From Taxillus chinensis (lineage: Eukaryota > Streptophyta > Magnoliopsida > Santalales > Loranthaceae), in assembly GCA_023512835.1 (NCBI GenBank), contig CM042090.1, positions 58,081,865 to 58,145,864 of the forward strand: a DNA stretch of 64,000 nt, in the 5' to 3' direction. A program made the position numbers and the translations under genes. A model generated the notes under the pieces. That model was not told the origin of the DNA. It searched no databases and was given only the letters and a program-made list of their open reading frames with translations. Below are positions 11,736 to 23,038 of this stretch, piece after piece. The stretch's first letter is position 1. Every line of letters begins with the position of its first letter.

Positions 11736-12525
11736 GTTAGCCAGGTGTGGGTCGGGCGAGGTTACGCCCGCTTGTGTGGAATGCTTTATTTTTCTTAATA
11801 CTGCCACGTCACTACACCTGTGCACATGCATGTAGCCGCTAGGAGCATGGGAAGGGTTGGGGAGACTTGATCCCTACTGAGCTGTGGTTGCTCACCCCTC
11901 CTACTGTGTTTGCTTGCTTTCCAGGGACTTACAGGCATTAGGTGGATACACCAAGGTGAAAGACCATCTTCATTTTATTGTTCACTTCAGTGATGTAATT
12001 TCATAATTTATGTAACCCCAAGGGCGGAAATGTACTAAGGGATTTGAATTGTAGTAAGGAACATGGTTGGTTTGTGAATCTTAAATGTTTGAAATTAAAT
12101 AAAGATGTGGCTTGTTTGATTTATTGTAATTGTTAGTCTTGTTTGTGTGGCATCCAGTAATCCAACCCCGTTGCCCTCCGTGTGGGTGAATGGGGAGTCA
12201 CGTACCGGTTTCCCCGAGTCGGAAATCCGGGGCATGACACTGATCGCCTCAAGTCTAGCCACTAGAGCAAAGGTCTCGTCGTAGTCAATGCCTTTTTCTT
12301 GACGATATCCTTTAGCTACGAGTCGCGCTTTGTTCCAGATTACTATTCCATCCGTATCAAGTTTGTTCTGGAACACCCATTTGATGCCAATTATTTGTTG
12401 TGACTTTGGCCTTGGTACCCATGTCCACACGTTGTTCCTCTTGAACTGATTTAGCTCTTCTTGCATAGCGTCTATCTAGTTTGAATCTGAAAGGGCTTCA
12501 TCCACCACCTTTGGCTCTACTTGTG

Positions 12526-12928
12526 ATAAAAAGTTTATTTTTCCTTGTCTAACCTAAGCTTATTTCTTTTTCTAAGGACCTAAAATTCCTACTCATTTTA
12601 TTATCCTAAGCCATTGGTTAAGTTTGAAATTAAGTTTAATTTTCCCTAGGGATTTAAGGTCAACCTACAAGTTTGAAGTGTTCAAAAACAATCCTAAAAG
12701 ACTAGTTAAATTCTAAGTTATTTATTTGAAGAACTCTAAAAAAATCAAAGGAAGCAAGTTTTCATGAAAGGATTCAAAGAATTTAACATTTTTGGTGAGA
12801 AAGCATTTTTGGATTTGGATTTTTTTATTTTCAAAAGATGATTTTTTAAAAAGAATTTTATTTTTTGGAAGTATGTGCATAAAAATAAAAATAAATCTAA
12901 ATAATCATAATTCAAAGTGTTGTGTGTG
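12526..12928. other. AT-rich stretch, nothing recognised
   Basis: Sequence between the truncated 5' end of element A and the next LTR. AT-rich with A/T runs and no open frame of note. I see no feature. Confidence 0.6.
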
Positions 12929-12933
12929 ATGAG

Positions 12934-15105
12934 TGACATCCAAAAAAAAATTAATATTCTCTCTTTTCTTCCTTTTCTTTTCTATTCTTTTTCATTTATT
13001 TTCTTTTCTCTATTTTTTTCACTATTTTCTTTCTTTTTCTTTTTTCACTATATTGGTCATTTACATGTTACAAAATAGAAAAGAGAGGTCACATGACCTT
13101 ATTACAATATGGGATTAGAAAAGATAATGATACAAAGGGGATAACAGAAAATAAAAAAATAAAAAAATAAATAAAAAGAATAAGAAACAGAAAGACTAAT
13201 TATTTCCTGCAACACAAAAAATTAGAACAACCATATAATATGTCACCCAAATAAATAAACAAGGGGACGTGCAAGCCAGAAACTCTTCATTACTTGAAAC
13301 CAAAACAAAACAATATCAAGCGGACAGTAACTGAAATTAGAACATCATTGGAGCAAAACAATTTGTCAGAACAAATATTTGTGAAAAAAAGCTATTGCTA
13401 TCGTGGTCTATTCTGATAAGGAAAGGTTCGCTAGTTTGCCGACATCTCATGTGGGGGAAAGTGTCAAGCAGTGAAGAACCAGAAATCAAAACAAGAACAA
13501 AAATACAAGAAGGCAAATCAGAAACAAATGAAATAAGAACCAAGAACTAGAAAGCATTACATCAAAGCAAAAACTCAAAGGCCACACTAATGCAACAAGA
13601 ACCAGTTTAAAAAAATGTCGTGATACTAATTTTGTAACAAAGCAACCATTCCAGACTCTAGTTCAACCAAAGAAAAATCAGGCAGGGGAAGGAGTTTTGA
13701 AAGCATGATAGAAAGAAACACAGCTACTCAATCCAATAATAAAAACAAAACGTTCATCAAGCATAGTATTCAGGCAGAGATGCAAACCAAACATAGGTTC
13801 GTGATATACTAGGAGAGATAACACAAAGGTCAGGATAAAATAACACTAAACAAATCATTTAGATAACTTATCTACACATTTCACATAATAACAAACATGG
13901 GATTCAAATAAAAATGAAAAAACCCACAAGATAGCAAGCAGTCTCCCACACAGCCCTTGTCTCTAGTTGATAGATGAACCTCAACTTTCTTTTCGTCTTT
14001 CCAAGCTTCAACAAGGTTGTATGGCTACCCCCTTCGCTCCACGTGTGCTGGGAGATCAATGCAGCGACTGCGAGCTTTTCCTCCGTGATTTGAGCAGCAC
14101 CAAGCAAGGCGTCACACCTTTGATGGTTATCTCCCTTAGTACTAGGCAAGAGAGCAAAGGACCAGTACTGGTGGAAGAAAAAGAGAACAATGAGGGTTAG
14201 GAATGGTGGATTCTAGTTTTGTAGTGGTGACAGACGATGTTGGTAGAAGTCGTCAGAGCGATCGGTCTCCGTTGAGGGTTGACGCGTGACAAGGAACAAT
14301 AGTCATGGGCTGAGGCGGCAGAGCTGTCAGTCGACGCTCAATAGGTTGTCATGGTGGAAGGGAAGAAATGGGCAGGAAGAAGGGAATGAAGGTGGTAGTC
14401 GATTTCGAAATAGAGGTGGTCGGCAGCTAATGGCCTTGAGGCGACGGCGGCCGGCGGAGCAATTACCTGCCGGGGGACTCTCGTTGGAGATGAGGGAGAA
14501 GATGAAGGGTTATAGGATAGATTTTTTTTTTTGGATTTGAGAGCCCCCCCCCCCACTATTGTGATGTAGCTTGCTTTTTATAGGCTGTGGATAGAGGGTT
14601 CGGCTATGGCAGAACATGGATCGATAGGAGTTCGGCCATGGGTTCAAGGAGGATGGGTTCTAGTGTGGGGTGTGAGCCATGGACTAGGTTCGGCCAAGAG
14701 AAAGGGTATGGTATGGACTTGGTCTGGCTATGCTAGCGAGATTTGAGCTAGAGAGCCAGGTGTCATAGCAGCAACGGCGTGGCTCGGTGGAAGATGCCAA
14801 TGGAGAAGAGAGGGGTGAGAAAACAACGAGGGGATTAGGTGATAGAGATAGGAAGAGTGAATTTGTGTGGCTATTGTTTTTTGCTTTGTTTTATTTTATT
14901 TTTATTTTTGTTTTATTGTTATCAAGCCAATGAGGTCTTGACACATGCCTAAGGGGAGGCGGGAAAGAAAAGAGGAAAGAGATAAAGGAATCTTTATTGC
15001 CATATTTTGTAATTTTTAACTGATGTTTTGGGTTTTTGGGATCGACGGAACAACTTGGTCTTCAATAAAATGTGAAAAAATAATTTTTGGACTCGGGGCG
15101 TCACA
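12934..15105 (-). mobile_element. Probable solo LTR (gypsy-like), different family
   Basis: On the minus strand this begins TGTGACGCCCCGAG (15105) and ends in GGATGTCA (12934). Near-matching 5 bp flanks are ATGAG (12929-12933) and ACGAG (15106-15110). Within it on the minus strand a TATAAAAAGC box (about 14584-14575) precedes a run of G and a TC-rich leader, the arrangement of an LTR promoter. The small ORFs around 13904-14556 are weak, overlapping and low-complexity, and I do not take them as genes. Identity as an LTR is inferred from the termini and the imperfect TSD. Confidence 0.55.
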
Positions 15106-15875
15106 ACGAGCGACCCCATGCCATTTCTATTTTAAAATGGTCTCGTTTTTGTGCCAAGACTATACTGTGTCCTAAATCGCTCTATTACCGGAAAGCATTT
15201 TTTTATTTCTTGAAAACAAGATTTGTGTGTGAATATATGCAATATATACAAAATCCTCAGACTAATGAGAGGATTAAGAGCATGAGATTCATGACCTGAT
15301 TCGGAGTGTCATTTTGAATATTGGCCGCTAGTTCATTGCTGTTAGCGGTCCAAATATGATTTTGATCGTAACTTCTTTGTTTGATCTTGGATTTGAGCAT
15401 GGTCGAAGGCATTGGTCCTCAAATTTTATTCTCTATCACCTCAGACTATCTTTTAGGCATTTGAAAGCCTTTTTAAAGAAGTCATCGAAATTGCACCCTT
15501 CGAATCAACGGTCACATCTCTTTATATACAAAGTGAGTAACAAATAGAAAAAAAGTATAATGTGAAAAAATAAATGTATATGTCCAACCCGGACAAAATA
15601 AGGTCCAACAGCTGCCTCTCTTTATACATTGTTTGTATACAAACAGTGTGCAAAGATAAGAATGGACTTATTTTGGACGGGTTGGAGCACTTACCTGACG
15701 TACCTGATGTGAAAGCAAGGTAGAACGTCATGGTCGTGTCTATCCTCAAGAAGGAAAGGAAGCTTCTAAAGCCAATGAAAATTCAAGAAACATCTAGGGC
15801 CAACGGGAATTGGAAAGGGCAAAAGGTCGAAAGGTTAAAAGGTATCTATGGGTAGTAAGAATTGAAAAAGCAAAG

Positions 15876-16507
15876 TGGGATAGATGCAGAGAACTGCCTG
15901 CGAACTTCCCAAATGAAAAAAATGAAAAGGATAAGTGCAGGGGAACCACCTGCAAACTTACTTGAAAAGGAAAAGAAAATATGGGATAGGTGCAGGGGAA
16001 CTGCCTGTGGACTTATCGAAATTAAATTTAACAACTGAGGATAGGTACCGGGGAACAGCTAGTGGACTTCCTGAAAGGATAAAACAGAAAAGGTGGGATA
16101 GGTGTAGGGGAACTGCCTGCGGACTCCCCAAAAGTAAATTTAAAAACTGAGGATATTTATCGGGGACTTGCCGGTGTACTTCCTGAAAGAATGAAAAAGA
16201 AAAGTGGGATAGGTGCAGGGAAACTTCCTGCGGACTTCCCAAGAGTAAATTTAAAGACTGAGGATAGGTACCAGGGAACTACCAGTAGAGTTCCTGAAAA
16301 AATGAAAAGGAAAGATGGGATAAGTGCAGGGGAACTGCCTGTGGGACTTCTCAAAAGTAAATTTAAAGACTAAGAATAGGTACCGGGGACCTGCCGCTGG
16401 ACTTCCTAAAAAAAGTATAAAAGAAAGATGGGATAGGTGCAGGGGAACTGCCTGCGGACTTCCTGAGAGAATAAAAAGGATATGGATATGTACCAGGGAT
16501 AACCTCT
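15876..16507 (+). repeat. Tandem array, about 111 bp monomer, six copies
   Basis: Monomers start near 15876, 15982, 16094, 16205, 16316 and 16429 with TGGGATAGGTGCAGGGGAAC. Each is bipartite. A second half of about 55 bp, starting GAGGATAGGTACCGGGGA, repeats the same pattern (GGATAGGT, GGGGA, CTGCC, GGACTTCC), so the array grew from an older short repeat. Open frames on both strands follow from the repeat and are not genes. Confidence 0.85.
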
Positions 16508-18059
16508 AAGGTTGAGAGGGACTGAAATGGCATCTAGGGCCTAGAAAGGAACTAATGATTCCTGAAGAAATTTGCTAATGATTCAATATGGGCTCCTAAT
16601 ACAAGTTCACTCAAGGAGATCGCTCCACGAGATTAGCTAGAAAAGAATAAGATGTTAACAGATGCTTTTGGGCTTGGGAAATCACAAAGAATGACTCTAT
16701 GATTGAACAACAGAAGCCTTTAGTGCTTGGTTATTTTGGGAAGTTTGTTGAGGATGATCTCTTGGGATGTTCAGAGGTAACAACGTTCCTAAAATTAAAT
16801 AAAATGATGAATGTATGCAAGTGATGCGTGGAATGCAATTATCCCATGTGGTGCACGTCTAGGATGCATGATGAATTTTAAGTTAAAAGGGAGCTTAAAC
16901 TGATGGGGGTTGGCACTGCAGGAATTCAACTGGACTTGCTAGGGAATGTGATTTAGATCTCATCTGGAAAACTCTTTAATTGAGGGTGCTCTGACTGTTG
17001 GGGAGGCTTGCTTTCTTTTTTCAGAATTTTACAGCTCCAAATCAATTAAACCTTGCTAGGAGGTCAGTAGTTTTGGATCCAATTAGGAAGTAGGTTCATT
17101 CAACCAGGGAACCCTTTTTTGCTTGGTCGGGGCATTCTTGCTGAGTGACACCCTGGAAACTTAGTTAGGGAATAAGCATTTTATTGAAAACAATGCACAC
17201 AAAGCTGTTGAATTTTGAAAATAAAATTTGGTTAAAAATGATTTTTGAAACATGATTATGCAACGTAGAATCACCACTTATTTTCTCACTTGAGAGAGGT
17301 AAAAGCTTTTAAGGGGGAAGCCTCCCAAAGTTTCTGAACTAGCTAAGTGTAACCTTTAGCTTGGCCTTGCATGAATTTGAAGGTTTGGAAATATCAATGG
17401 ACAATTCTATCTGATGGCTTGGATCTAGGTATTCAGGGACAAGGTTAGAGGGAATGTCTGGTTGTTTGAATCTTAAGGCTTAGGGACTTGATTGGAGATT
17501 TTGGCTGCTTGCTTGGTAGTCTTAGACCCTTGATGTTTCGAAGCTCAGAGAATAGAGAAAATATTGGGATGATCTTGGACCTCCATTGATGTTCAAGGGT
17601 ATAGTTGTAGAAGATGCTTGCAAATTTTGGGGTTGTTACGTAAAGGCTTGATTGAAAGGATACCTGAATGCTTAAGTCTTGATGCTCCGAAACTCAATAG
17701 TGGAGATATTGAATGATCTTGGGTCTTGAATGCTTGACCTTCTTTTCTTGGCTTTGAATTTTGCTCTTAGTGTCCTTTTGGGTTTTCACTAAGCCCGCCT
17801 TGTTTTTTTGCTTGTTGTTCCTTCTGCCTTGTAGTTGGCTTTGTATTTTACTCTTGATGCCCTTATGGGTTTTCATCAAGTCTGCCTTGAATATTCATGA
17901 CCTTGTTTCTTTTTGAGCATTTGAGTAATAATATTGATTGTTTAATCCGAGAGGACTTTATTAGGACCGTAATGTAGGCTTGGGCTATTGGGTTTAACAA
18001 GAAAGGATATAAAGTGGCTCGAACTTATTCTAGGCTACATTTAATCCATAGTTCATACT

Positions 18060-18615
18060 ACACTTTACAAAATTGCTAAAATTGCCCCAATGCGGTGGTA
18101 CTTTACAAAATTGTCCCAATGCTAGATTTTTTCCTTCTTCTTTTTTTCGCTATTTTGCCTAACAAAAACTACCCCGACTATGGGATGTATCTCTATGAGG
18201 GGTCTTAATTGCCCTGATGTGAGAGTTATGCTTTTTCTTTCTTTTTTTATTTTTACAAAAACTACCCCAATTGTGGACTATGTAGCTATGAAGGGTCTTA
18301 AAAACTGCCCCAATATAAGAATTATTTTGCAAAACTACCCCAGTGTGAGGCCTTGACACTTAATTTTGCCCCAATGTGGGATATACCCTTATGGGGGTCT
18401 TAAAAACTGGCCAACACGAGGGTTATGCTTTTTATTTCTTTCTTTTCTTTTCTTTTTTGCTCCTTTTTGTTTTTAAACAAAAACTACCCCGATTGTGGGG
18501 TATGTATCTATGAGGGGTCTTAAAAAATGCCTCAGCATAAGAATTATTTTACAGAATTATCCCAGCATAGGGCCTTGACACTTATAGATTGCCCCAATGT
18601 GGGGTGAACTACGGA
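18060..18615 (+). repeat. Irregular tandem array, about 95-120 bp units
   Basis: Diverged repeats of AACTACCCC..TGTGG, TATGAGGGGTCTTAA, TGCCCCAAT and pyrimidine runs, with unit landmarks near 18190, 18287, 18391 and 18510. Non-coding. Confidence 0.65.
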
Positions 18616-18948
18616 TTAGGTTATTTGAAAAAAATATACTCAGGCTCAAAAGGGCTAGTGATGGTAGTATTACGAGGAAAGAAAAGACAGCCTCTCTTCA
18701 TTTCAAACAATCAAAATTTGTCTCAAAATGCTCAAAACAGAAATGAACTTATCTTTCGGTGGCAGAAAGAACCCTTCAGTGTCAAATGCCCCTGTTTGAA
18801 GTGGATGTCGCTTCTCTTGGATCTGGTCCCCTGATTTTAATGGTAATTGCCCCTTGATCATCCTTTTGGCTTCTATTAAACTTAAATAGCCCAGATTCTT
18901 TGTTTGGTATGCCCCTGTTGGGCTTATTACCCGTGCCAAGAGAGTAAA

Positions 18949-20267
18949 TGTTGGATCAAGCCCAAAATTTGGATAATGCTGATAAAGCCTTATGTAATTT
19001 GATCTAAGATCTTTTGTGTTTCTTTGATTGTTGCAGAAGATATGTTATTAATCCGGAGATACACTCGTGAGAGCAAAGCTGAGGACAGGATACATAATCC
19101 TGATCCGGACAAGAGTGAGTGTCGTCAAACACTTGGTAAATAACCAAGTCACCAATACATACGGAATAAGGAACATTCGTGCGGACTAAGAACTTAAAAG
19201 CTACGGATTACGGAATCTGTTCCTAATACCTCAAACGGACTAAGTCAAACTAATGCGGAGTAAGAGTCTTGGTCTACAAGGTCGCACGAAGTAAAAGGTT
19301 AAGTCTTCCCCTCAAGCGAACTAAAGAAGACACGGAGTAAGAGATACGAGTCTTTCATAGATACGGAGTAAGGAAGTATTGATGCGGAATAAGGACCCGA
19401 GTCTTTATTCGCACGGAGTAAGGAAATTAGACACGGAGTAAGGAAATTAGATGCAGAGTAAGGAATCCGGGCCACTCACTCATACGGAGTAAGGAACTTA
19501 CATACGGAGTAAGGAACTTACATACGGAGTAAGGAACTTACATGCGGAATAAGGAAGCACTGACACGGACTAAGGATTCCAGTACCTAATAGATACGGAG
19601 TAAGCAACCACTGACACGGAGTAAGGTTCCGAGCTTCATTAGCAACGGAGTAAGGAAAATTACACCGGACCAAGAAGATGCTACTTCAAACTACCGCATT
19701 TAAAGTTATCAGCTCGTGGTGTCCCGATGTAAGACAAACTCGTTGAGAACCTGAAGAATCTTACACGTGGATCACCCGGATATGTGGACACAACCTCAAT
19801 TATATTTGGGAACTCACAAAGGCACTTATACTCTTCAAACCCAAGATCTTGAGCTCCACAAACCGCAGCAGTCAAGGCAGAGAGATTACCGAGGAATAGT
19901 TAGTGCTGAACGCATTCCGGAACTACAAGTTCCAAGGTTGTCTCTTAGGAATGTTTGTATAAATATTCATACTTGTACATTTGTGTAGGGTGTGCGTATG
20001 TGAGCGAAGATCAACCCTGTGTATGCACAAGAGTTCAAAAGATAGAATTTGGCTAGTGTGTGAATTCCTTTGTAAACAGAGTGTAAGAGAGTATTCTTTC
20101 TATTTTGTTGTATTTATCTTTTGGTAATAAAACAAAATACTTCCACTATCTGGTTATCTTCCGCAGTGATTCTATCACTTAACTGGATAAGTGTTTGTGT
20201 CTTAAGAGATTAAAAAGAGTTTAGATAAGAGCCTATTCACCCCCCTCTAGGCTCTAAGGGACCATCA
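18949..20267 (+). repeat. 5' LTR of copia element B
   Basis: Begins TGTTGGATCAAGCCC and ends GGGACCATCA (TG..CA), directly before AG and the primer site. It is 1319 bp, against 1541 and 1520 bp in element E; the difference is mostly copies of an internal minisatellite. The likely TATA box is TATAAATA (19958-19965). A poly-A-type AATAAAAC follows in the R/U5 part. A 64-codon antisense ORF (19875-19681) and a 73-codon sense ORF are open in this LTR, as in its relatives. Confidence 0.92.
19370..19665 (+). repeat. CGGAGTAAGGAA minisatellite in the copia LTR
   Basis: Irregular tandem units built on ACGGAGTAAGGAACTTACAT, perfect near 19485-19550. It lies in U3, upstream of the TATA box. Homologous arrays at 42831-43370, 52690-53200, 53812-53990 and 61320-61620 differ in copy number. 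Confidence 0.85.
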
Positions 20268-20269
20268 AG

Positions 20270-20281
20270 TGGTATCAGAGC
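20270..20281 (+). other. Primer-binding site, tRNA-iMet (element B)
   Basis: TGGTATCAGAGC lies 2 nt after the LTR end. It is the usual plant primer site, complementary to the initiator methionine tRNA 3' end, where minus-strand DNA synthesis starts. Confidence 0.93.
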
Positions 20282-20328
20282 AAGTTCTATTTGTTCTAAA
20301 TAGAGATCCCACTCTTTCGCTCTCAGCA

Positions 20329-20890
20329 ATGGCTGAAGAAAGCAGTATGCTATTCAACACTTGCCTTAACTCCGGAGGTGCACAAGAGCCCATCCCAAAT
20401 CGAAGCAGCAGTGAAAACATCAACCCACCTCAACCTGCTGCTGCCTCCACTGTTCAACCACGGAGTTCTGGTTTTACTTTGACAAAACCGCCAAAATTCA
20501 CACCTGAGCTTTTCTCCCAGTGGAAAGCTCGCATGAAGATGTTCATGGTATGCCATGACCATCTCATGTGGCCCTGTCTTCATCAGGAGATTCCAATTCC
20601 GATGACAATCGGAGAACATGGAGTTAGAAGGTCAAAGACGGATGCCGAACTTACCAATGATGAAAGAGCCTGGCAGTGCGCTAGCGAAAAGGCTCTGGCT
20701 TATGTTACATCGTCTTTGGATTACGAGGCTTTCACGGACGTCCAGGGCTGCACAACAGCAAAAGCTGTTTGGGATAAACTGACAATCCTCTATGAGGGGA
20801 GTCAATCCCAGGTGCAAAACATTATTTGTACTCTCAGGCAGAACTTTGAGAGTTTCAATCATAAACCAGGCGAATCACTTGAAAGCATCT
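20329..20890 (+). pseudogene. gag N-terminal part of element B
   Basis: The ATG at 20329 is chosen because it starts the conserved MAEESSMLFN. The upstream open frame only begins at a GTG inside the primer site. The product is a copia capsid-type Gag: FTLTKPPKFTPELFSQWKARM, then DERAWQCASEKAL, AKAVWDKLTILYEGS and LRQNFESFNHKPGESLESIY. It then ends abruptly. The continuation is found inverted at 21380-23033. Homologous N-termini occur in E (44029) and D (60659). Confidence 0.9.
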
Positions 20891-21379
20891 ATGTACTCTC
20901 AGTACATAGATAAACTTTGAGGTTTATCTATGTAACATAAGCCAGAGCCTTTTCACTAGCGCACTGCCAGGCTCTTTCATCATTGGTAAGTTCGGCATCC
21001 GTCTTTGGCCTTCTAACTCCATGTTCTCCGATTGTCATCGGAATTGGAATCTCCTGATGATGTAACATAAGCCAGAGCCTTTTCACTAGCGCACTTCCAG
21101 GCTCTTTCATCGTTGGTAAGTTCAGCATCCGTCTTTTAGCCCTGGACATCTATTCCTTTGAGGTTTATTGAACTTTGAGTTTCAATTATAAACCAGGCGA
21201 ATCCTTTGTTTTGCTCGAAGAACCCTTTTTATTTAACTGATCTTTATTGGTATGAAATTGATTACAAAGCTAGTTATCAGATAAACTCCAATATTCATAG
21301 TGATAATGACCTATTTCCCTACAGATGGAACAGACACTATAATGTGAAGTACAAACAGGGGATACAGGTCTCTTAGATT
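20891..21379. repeat. Scrambled gag fragments and small hairpins
   Basis: At 20891 the sequence turns into short palindromic stretches (TACTCTCAGTACATAG; AAACTTTGAGGTTTATC). Two inverted copies of part of the upstream gag (20575-20710) follow, at about 20931-21060 and 21061-21135. Then comes a short direct gag piece (21171-21203) and the reverse complement of a region with CSICREIGHYHYEY, a zinc-knuckle-like motif with the last Cys replaced. The patchwork suggests template switching or repair, not selection. Confidence 0.75.
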
Positions 21380-23033
21380 TTACGAGACTTTACTACTCTT
21401 CCTGTGGCCTAATCCATTGCGTTTGGGTGACGCGCTCTTGGCCCTAGATGCGTCAGCCTTAGCCTTTCCTTTCTTTTTGGGTGCTACAGTTTTGGCTTTA
21501 ACTGCAGCAGCCTTCCCTTCACCATTAGTTACGGGTGCTACTACTTCGGGAAGTGCAGTAACAGCCTCAACTCCATAGTCATAAACTATGGTGCCACCTA
21601 AAATGAAACCATCCAACGGTTTAGATGTACTAACAGGATATAAGTTGGTTAGTTTAGGAGTGAAATCCGGAGGGCACTCAGTAGCTTGAGCTATGGAAGT
21701 CGATGGTTCGGAACCTAGGCCAGGTTTGACTCGGATGTTGTCAGGATCAGTCCTAAAGGTAGAGGCTATTTCCCCGGATTTTAGCCACTTACGATTGATT
21801 TCCCTTTCCTGTTCCAGTTCATTTTCGAGTCATTTCACAATAACTTTTAGGCCCGTTAGGTTGGTATTTAACAGATGATTTTCAGCTCCTAGATCATGAT
21901 ACCAAGCCTCTTTTCCTCTGAAGTCAGCTATGTCCTTTTCAAGTCTAGTGATTGTAAATTCAAGACGTTTATTCTGACTTTCCACATCTTTGTACATTTG
22001 AGTAATTATTTGTCTCTCATTCTTTTCATGATCACGTTCACTAATAAGAGATTCTAATTGACTCATGAGCTCAGAGATAGAAGGTACCTCAGTATTTGCC
22101 ATGAGGCAGACGTTCGGCTTAGGAGTTGGCTCATCATCCGAGGATTCCTCCTCTTCTTCCGAGCCACTGATGTACTTTGTCACGAACGCCTTCTTCTTGT
22201 TCTTGCTGTTGTCTGAGGTGGAGCGGCGAGGAGTTACCTTGTCACTTTTCTAGGCCACTTTTGATTTGGATCTGCATTCCTTGGCTCAATGACCGGTTTT
22301 CCCACAGTTCTAGCATTCCTGGGAACTGGACTCCGGTCTCTCCTTCCTTTGAAAAGATGATGATGAGCGTCTCCTGAATCCTTTTCTGCTTTTCCATTGG
22401 AATCGCTCAAAGGATTTGACGAGAAGAGCTATCTCCTCCTCCTCGTCAGAGTCAGAATTCTCGGACACGTCCGTATCATCATTCCTCAGTATGTTTAAAC
22501 ATTCCGTAGCTTTGAGAGCTACCTCCTTTTCTTTCCGAGCTATTTTCTCATCCCGGTCAGAGTACTTAAACCTGACTTCGTGAGTCCGCAGCTCTCCATA
22601 TAGTTCTTCAAGGGGAACATACGCGCTTTTTGTCTGATTGCATCTGGAGTTGTTTGGAGTAGTATCGATCCGGCAAGGAGCGAAAGAACTTGTCATTGAT
22701 CTGAGATTGAGAATAATGCTCATTGACAGTTTTCAGCTCAAGAATGAGCTTGCCAAATCTCCGATAGATACTTTCGAGTGATTCGCCTGGTTTATGATTG
22801 AAACTCTCAAAGTTTTGCCTGAGAGTACATATCACATTTTGCATTTGGGACTGACTCCCCTCATAGAGGATTGTCAGTTTATCCCAAACAGATTTTGCTG
22901 TCGTGCAGCCCTGGACGTCCGTGAAAGCCTCGGAATCCAAAGATGATGTAACATAAGCCAGAGCCTTTTCACTAGCGCACTGCCAGGCTCTTTCATCGTT
23001 GGTAAGTTCAGCATCCGTCTTTGGCCTCAAAGG
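21380..23033 (-). pseudogene. Inverted gag C-terminal segment (nucleocapsid, coiled coil)
   Basis: Read on the minus strand from 23030: DERAWQCASEKALAYV, AKSVWDKL, ESIYRRFGKLILELKTVNEH, RSLPDRY, then VPLEELYGELRTHE, an acidic SDSDEEEE stretch and SSSFQRKE. A CCHC zinc knuckle follows near 22320-22275 (C-x2-C-x4-H-x4-C) but is interrupted by two stops. Next are a Glu-rich stretch with SDDEPTPKPNVC, a long coiled coil (ERDHEKNERQI, MYKDVESQNKRLEF), and a basic Ala/Lys-rich tail ending HRKSSKVS. It belongs between the plus-strand gag pieces ending at 20890 and starting at 23039, so about 2 kb of gag is inverted. It cannot be translated in place. Confidence 0.85.
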
Positions 23034-23038
23034 AATAA

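Larger units (their letters stand above)
10366..12239 (+). mobile_element. Solo LTR, family G, inside the element A RT
   Basis: Starts TGTAATGACC at 10366 and ends GGCATGACA at 12239. It is flanked by the exact 5 bp duplication CTGAT (10361-10365 and 12240-12244). Removing LTR plus one duplication restores the RT reading VARLEAI-RM across the junction, which proves the insertion site. The orientation is plus: TATATAA at 10988-10994 is followed by a GGTTTAGGGTTT leader and a GA microsatellite near 11051-11069. It is 1874 bp long and has no internal region. Confidence 0.92.
3433..12525 (-). mobile_element. Copia element A (SIRE-like), truncated and interrupted
   Basis: This is a minus-strand Ty1/copia relic. 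It starts within pol at about 12525, so gag, protease, integrase and the 5' LTR are missing. It runs through reverse transcriptase, RNase H (end 9139), a non-coding spacer and ORF3 (5596 to about 3433), and is then cut off before its 3' LTR. Two foreign insertions interrupt it: 6738-8542 in the spacer and 10366-12239 in the reverse transcriptase. Its coding regions are clearly diverged from B, D and E, so it is an older insertion or a separate subfamily. Confidence 0.85.
9139..12525 (-). pseudogene. Copia pol (RT-RNase H) of element A, split by a solo LTR
   Basis: Reading the minus strand, RT begins with EPKVVDEAL near 12510 and continues as [14 protein letters not shown] (12466), [23 protein letters not shown] and VARLEAI. 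It is interrupted at 12240-12244 by the solo LTR and resumes at 10365 as [18 protein letters not shown]. Several frames are needed (10515-10255, 10093-9779, 9778-9511, 9423-9139). The catalytic YVDD box reads YVND (QIYVNDIIFGS), so one of the two adjacent aspartates is lost. RNase H ends with DNTSAIAISNNPVMH and LADILTMPLPD. At least one stop follows VYVE. The copy is non-functional. Confidence 0.88.
15111..18948. other. Non-coding repeat-rich stretch
   Basis: No convincing gene. It contains the two tandem arrays listed separately and long diverged non-coding sequence between them. An AGAATCACCACTTA motif near 17270 is reminiscent of Tat/Ogre-type gypsy sequence. Tandem arrays in the 3' untranslated part are known for plant Tat/Ogre elements, so this may be such a relic, but nothing decisive is visible. 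Confidence 0.4.

Noticed and set aside
13337..13543. 68-codon ORF in AT-rich sequence
   Set aside because: No domain, homology or codon signal; inside the probable solo LTR.
14286..14556. Possible host gene in a GC-rich stretch
   Set aside because: Short overlapping frames on both strands next to an LTR-type TATA box and leader; no domain; lies within the probable solo LTR.
15935..16509. Several 60-94 codon ORFs on both strands
   Set aside because: Come from the tandem array; repeated peptide patterns without domain.
20270..20281. Possible tRNA gene fragment
   Set aside because: Only the 12 nt complementary to the tRNA-iMet 3' end, directly after an LTR: a primer-binding site.
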